Assembly: GCF_905475345.1 (NCBI RefSeq)
Contig: NC_066605.1
Location: forward strand, 806,001-870,000
From: Vespula vulgaris
Lineage: Eukaryota > Arthropoda > Insecta > Hymenoptera > Vespidae
Direction: 5' to 3'
DNA length: 64,000 bases
In this document: in pieces, positions 60,500 to 64,000 of the stretch
How positions within the stretch are numbered: the first letter of the stretch is position 1
Layout: each line of letters starts with the position of its first letter
Notes under the pieces: generated by a model
What the model was told of the DNA's origin: nothing
The model's database searches: none
What the model saw: the letters and a program-made list of their open reading frames with translations, nothing else
Position numbers and translations under genes: made by a program

Positions 60500-61577
60500 A
60501 TATGTTGATAACGATGAATAAAGAAAAAGAAAACAAGAAAGAGAGAGAAAGAGAGAAAAGTTTCCTCTTAATTAATCATTATAATTAGAGTTCGTCTATT
60601 TTCTCAGTATAACGTGAAGTATAATAACAAACGAGACGTGTAATATACCGTTGTACAAGTGCTTACGACAATGACGATGTTGGAAACGACGGTGATGATG
60701 ACGACGATGACGAGGACGACGACGAAGACGACGAGACGTGGAGTATCTCAGGTATAATTACGAGAGTAGCGATGTAACGTAATGATAATCGAATTCGAGG
60801 ATGCTAGACATATGCTCCGGCTACGGGACAATGGAATAAAAATTTTATAGAGTTCGTGGTGAATATTAAAAAGTACGGATATCTCGTGTTCTCGCGTGAT
60901 GGTGTATGTAAATTCAATATCTCAGCGTTCTCACCGACGTGACTTCGACGAAAGAAAAAAGAAGAGATAGAAGGAAAGAAGGAAAGAGAGAAAGAGGAAG
61001 AGAGAGAAAGAAAGAGAGAGAGAGAGCGGGAGAGTTCAGTAAAATTATTTTCACGAGCTTCCGTACGATTCGTTTCTTTCATGCTGCTAGCTTTATTAAT
61101 TGCTTTCGGGAGAAGTAAACGAGGAAAGGTACGTGACAAAATCGTTCGGAAACTCGTTTGAATCATCGATGACAGTTACTTCTATATCTCCTAACGATAC
61201 CTTCAAGAGGATATTACATTAAAAAAATTTCTTATACGCTTGCAATCAGAAAAGTACACGTCAAAAGGGAAATCGTTAGAAACTTCAAGTCCATTCCTAT
61301 AATCGTTATTTAAATGGAAATTAATTATCGACCGAAAAATATGTTACGATATTATTACAAATCGATACGATCGTAGAAACGAAATTGAATTTGTCGATTG
61401 CAATGTAAGATCTTTTGCAAAAAATTTTTCCTAAGCAGATATGTTTCAATGAGAGAGAGAAAAAAAAAGAAAAAAGAAAAATTATGCGAAATAAGCACAT
61501 CACGTTCTTCATCCTCTATTTACATACACGTATACATTTGGTATACCTATATATAGTCGGTTTCCATTTCTCCCTCC

Positions 61578-61641
<64 letters not shown>

Positions 61642-64000
61642 CTCTCTGTCTTTCGATTTTTACGGATAAAAGAAGAAACGTAGGCAGGCAGAGTTCTCGT
61701 GGGACACGAACGGATCGTTAAATCTTCGGCTTTGCGGTAGAACAATGCAAATTGAAGTCGATCGATAATACCTAATCGCTAGAAACAAAAGAGGCAGTTG
61801 GAAAGAGATAGGCGAAATTTCAGTCGGAATAAGGGAAGAACTGCATCGTCTGCAATCGTGAATTCTGCATCTTCTTCGATGTCTCTCTTCTTCTATATAT
61901 TCGTAGTGGTTTCCCGTTTATCGACTCCGAGCTTGATTCTTCTTCTTCTTGCAGGGAACGCATTTTACGCGGTCATGGATTTATCACGTTTCCCTCTCTC
62001 CCTTTCTTTCTTTCTTCCTTTCCTTCCCTCTTTCTCTTTCATTCTCTCATTCTCTCATTCAAATAGTTGCCCTCTTTTCAACCTATTCGAATCGAGACGA
62101 TCGTTTCTACAAGCTCCACACCGATCTCCATGCCGTACGCGAATTCTCGCGGCTCATCGATTACGACAAGCTCGTTTCTCTTTCTCTCTCTCTCTTCCTC
62201 TCTCTTTGTATATATATATATATATACACACACACACATACACGTGTGTCTGTTTGCATGTACATGTATATTCTCTTCTTCCCATGTTCCACGAATGTTC
62301 TCCCGAGGATTGCTTTCGCTCGGAATGGGATTGTTTCGAATGCCTCCTCCTATACTAAGTTTATTCGCTATGATATACACCAATCAATCGAATACGTCTT
62401 AGCTCATTAGAATTGTTTCTTGCTAACAGCTCGTACAATTTCTCCATTTAATACCTAATTAAAATACTATGTTATATCCTATATCCTTTCGACGTTGAAA
62501 GAAAAAATTATGTAAAACCAGACAACTCCATCCGACATCGTTTTATCAATTCGTGATAACTCGAGAAATGAAATTAATAAAAAGAAAACAGACGGAAGAA
62601 GAAAGAAAATAAAAAATACCAATAGAAATACATTTGCCTTCGTATTCCATTTAATTAGAGAACTAATAAGTATCGAATTAGCTGGATAACAAAAATCGAC
62701 GTTTCTAATCATTTTGTTCGATAGAACGGAGGAGCATTGCCCAAAGTTTTCCGATAAAACTTTCGTGCGGACTCCAAGGGAATTACGACGTTTCGTTCAG
62801 GTTGAACCACAAGAGTTAAACCGAGCTTCCTAACGCCACGAGTTAACATTATCTCGATAAATTAGAGCAAAGTCGTAGTCAACCACGAGACATGAAATCC
62901 TAGTCCTTGCGTAGAACCATCGAAACGTGTCTAATCGCGTCTAATCGAGTCTACAAATTTACCACTAATGATTCCGAACTCGCGTTTTCACGAACTCGTC
63001 CTTAATACATAGACCAATATTATTAAATCTCGTCTACGGACAAACGCAATAGTAATTTATTTCGTAAAACAGCTTATATTAAGCCGTTTATTAATGATAG
63101 TTTTTCATACTTTTCCGATTAAAATATCTCTCTTTCCCCTTTTTCTTTCTTTTTTTTCTTCTTTTTGCTTTTTTTTTTTTTTACTTTTTTTTCTAATTAT
63201 CGAGATACCTGAAACCGCGAAAGAAAGTTCCTCGAATGGGAAAAGTTTTTGAGATTTAAGAGTCTGATTAAATATTTTCATTTTTTCCTTTGCTATTTTG
63301 TTTGTTCTTTTTTACTTTTCTATTTCTTTTTCTTTTTTGGTTGTTTTGTTGTTGCCTCCAAGATAACGCTGCTAGTCTCGCGGATATATCTTCGCGAATA
63401 ATTGAAACTTTTCACATACTTCAGCTCGTACAAGGGAAAAAAGTTTTAAGCGTTTTCATGCACACACAATAGAACGGAAATAAGTACCTTCTTGTTTCAA
63501 CCTTTCTCTGCGTAAATAAATATACAAAGGAAAGAAAAAATAAATGAATGAATGAATGAATAAAGAAAGAAAAAAGAAAAGAAAATAGCACACGTTTCCT
63601 CAATCGAATTTACACGATAGGAAAACTTTTAATATCTTCGAGTTTTGAAGTAAATCGATCGTAATACCACATCGCAAAAGTTCTTTTAAGTAGCTATACC
63701 CCACAAAAGGGAAAGGGAAAGAGAAAAGAAAGAAAATAAGATGAAAAATAAAGAGAAGCTCCTTTTAAATAACAAGATGAAATTATTTATAGCGAGCTCT
63801 GCGATTATCGTTTAAAAGGATATATAATGAAAAAGAAAAAAAAAAAAAAAAAAGACCGAGGAAAAGCCTACGGTTAACACTCTAATGAGTCGAGTCAAGC
63901 TGCATTTACCTTCCGGAGATTTACTCGTTACAATGAATGAAAACCCCACAATGAATTTCAAAGTTCTTTGCTTACCTTGGATATTAAAATTAAAAAAGAA
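60500..64000. other. Non-coding, microsatellites and unique AT-rich DNA
   Basis: GAC/GAT triplets at 60,665-60,735, GA-rich run at 60,965-61,030, CT array at 61,575-61,634, C/T-rich and AT/CA runs at 61,995-62,240, a tandem of TCTAATCG units at 62,926-62,950, T/C tract at 63,125-63,195, GAAT units at 63,543-63,563 and an A-rich run at 63,826-63,854. CCAAG|GTAAGC on the minus strand near 63,974 is donor-like, but the sequence before it runs off the window. No gene is supported. Confidence 0.55.
61575..61634. repeat. (CT)n microsatellite
   Basis: About 28 CT units ending in CTAT variants; the longest CT array in the window. Confidence 0.95.

Noticed and set aside
61798..62410. 186- and 153-residue overlapping frames
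   Set aside because: Two overlapping + strand frames and an antisense frame are all open through CT, AT and CA runs, which points to composition rather than coding.
62797..62809. GTTCAGGTTGAAC as a nuclear-receptor inverted repeat
   Set aside because: The half-sites differ from the usual AGGTCA and a single 13-mer of this kind is expected by chance.
1..64000. tRNA, rRNA, known insect microRNAs, telomeric TTAGG repeats, transposase or reverse-transcriptase motifs
   Set aside because: I looked for their characteristic strings by eye on both strands and found none; this is not a substitute for a covariance-model or translated search.

Overview
The window looks like non-coding nuclear DNA of an insect, most likely a hymenopteran (bee, wasp or ant). 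The evidence is an AT-rich background that keeps abundant CpG (TCG, CGA, ACG and CGT everywhere), very dense (GA)n/(CT)n microsatellites and purine/pyrimidine tracts, and short decayed transposon ends. CpG retention in AT-rich DNA is a known hymenopteran trait; genus and family are inference I cannot settle. There are no bacterial operons, CRISPR arrays, rRNA or tRNA genes that I could recognise, and no open reading frame that matches a protein family I know. Nearly all long reading frames are translations of simple repeats (poly-Ser/Leu, Arg-Glu, Lys-Glu, Tyr, His-Thr).

The best single explanation is the inside of one or more very long introns, or a gene desert with distant exons. The strongest support is a recursive-splice-like site on the + strand at 51,709/51,710: branch-point-like CTAAC, pyrimidine-rich tract, CAG, then directly GTAAGA. 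Similar but weaker + strand sites lie at 29,071/29,072 (CAG|GTGAGA after a strong pyrimidine tract) and 34,791/34,792 (CAG|GTATGA). If real, they place the window inside a + strand transcript.

Layout. 0-10 kb: GA/CT microsatellites, a (CAG)n/(TAG)n block at 8.4 kb and a CpG-rich island at 8.66-9.0 kb with an unverified reading frame. 10-22 kb: AT-rich DNA, several (AT)n arrays and a unique island at 14.72-14.96 kb with a minus-strand frame encoding a hydrophobic segment. 22-35 kb: a nested hairpin and isolated 3' splice-like site near 22.2 kb, trinucleotide blocks near 28 kb, a 23-26 bp minisatellite at 29.5 kb and a hexanucleotide array at 31.5 kb. 35.3-36.8 kb: a previously hidden, strongly diverged tandem array (units of about 300-312 bp plus shorter ones), whose left end is rich in hairpins. 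37-45 kb: unique DNA with overlapping sense/antisense frames at 37.2 kb, a second diverged tandem array at 43.0-43.4 kb and a CT/GA foldback at 44.7 kb. 45-64 kb: a unique island at 45.8 kb, paired hairpins at 47.2 kb, an eroded inverted-repeat element at 48.75-49.56 kb, the 51.7 kb splice site, then more microsatellites and two further decayed transposon-like ends (56.8 and 60.5 kb).

No gene can be annotated with confidence. Candidate exons are listed at low confidence so they can be tested against RNA or comparative data. I found no convincing new protein-based system; the most unusual things are the hidden tandem arrays, the foldback elements and the recursive-splice-like sites.
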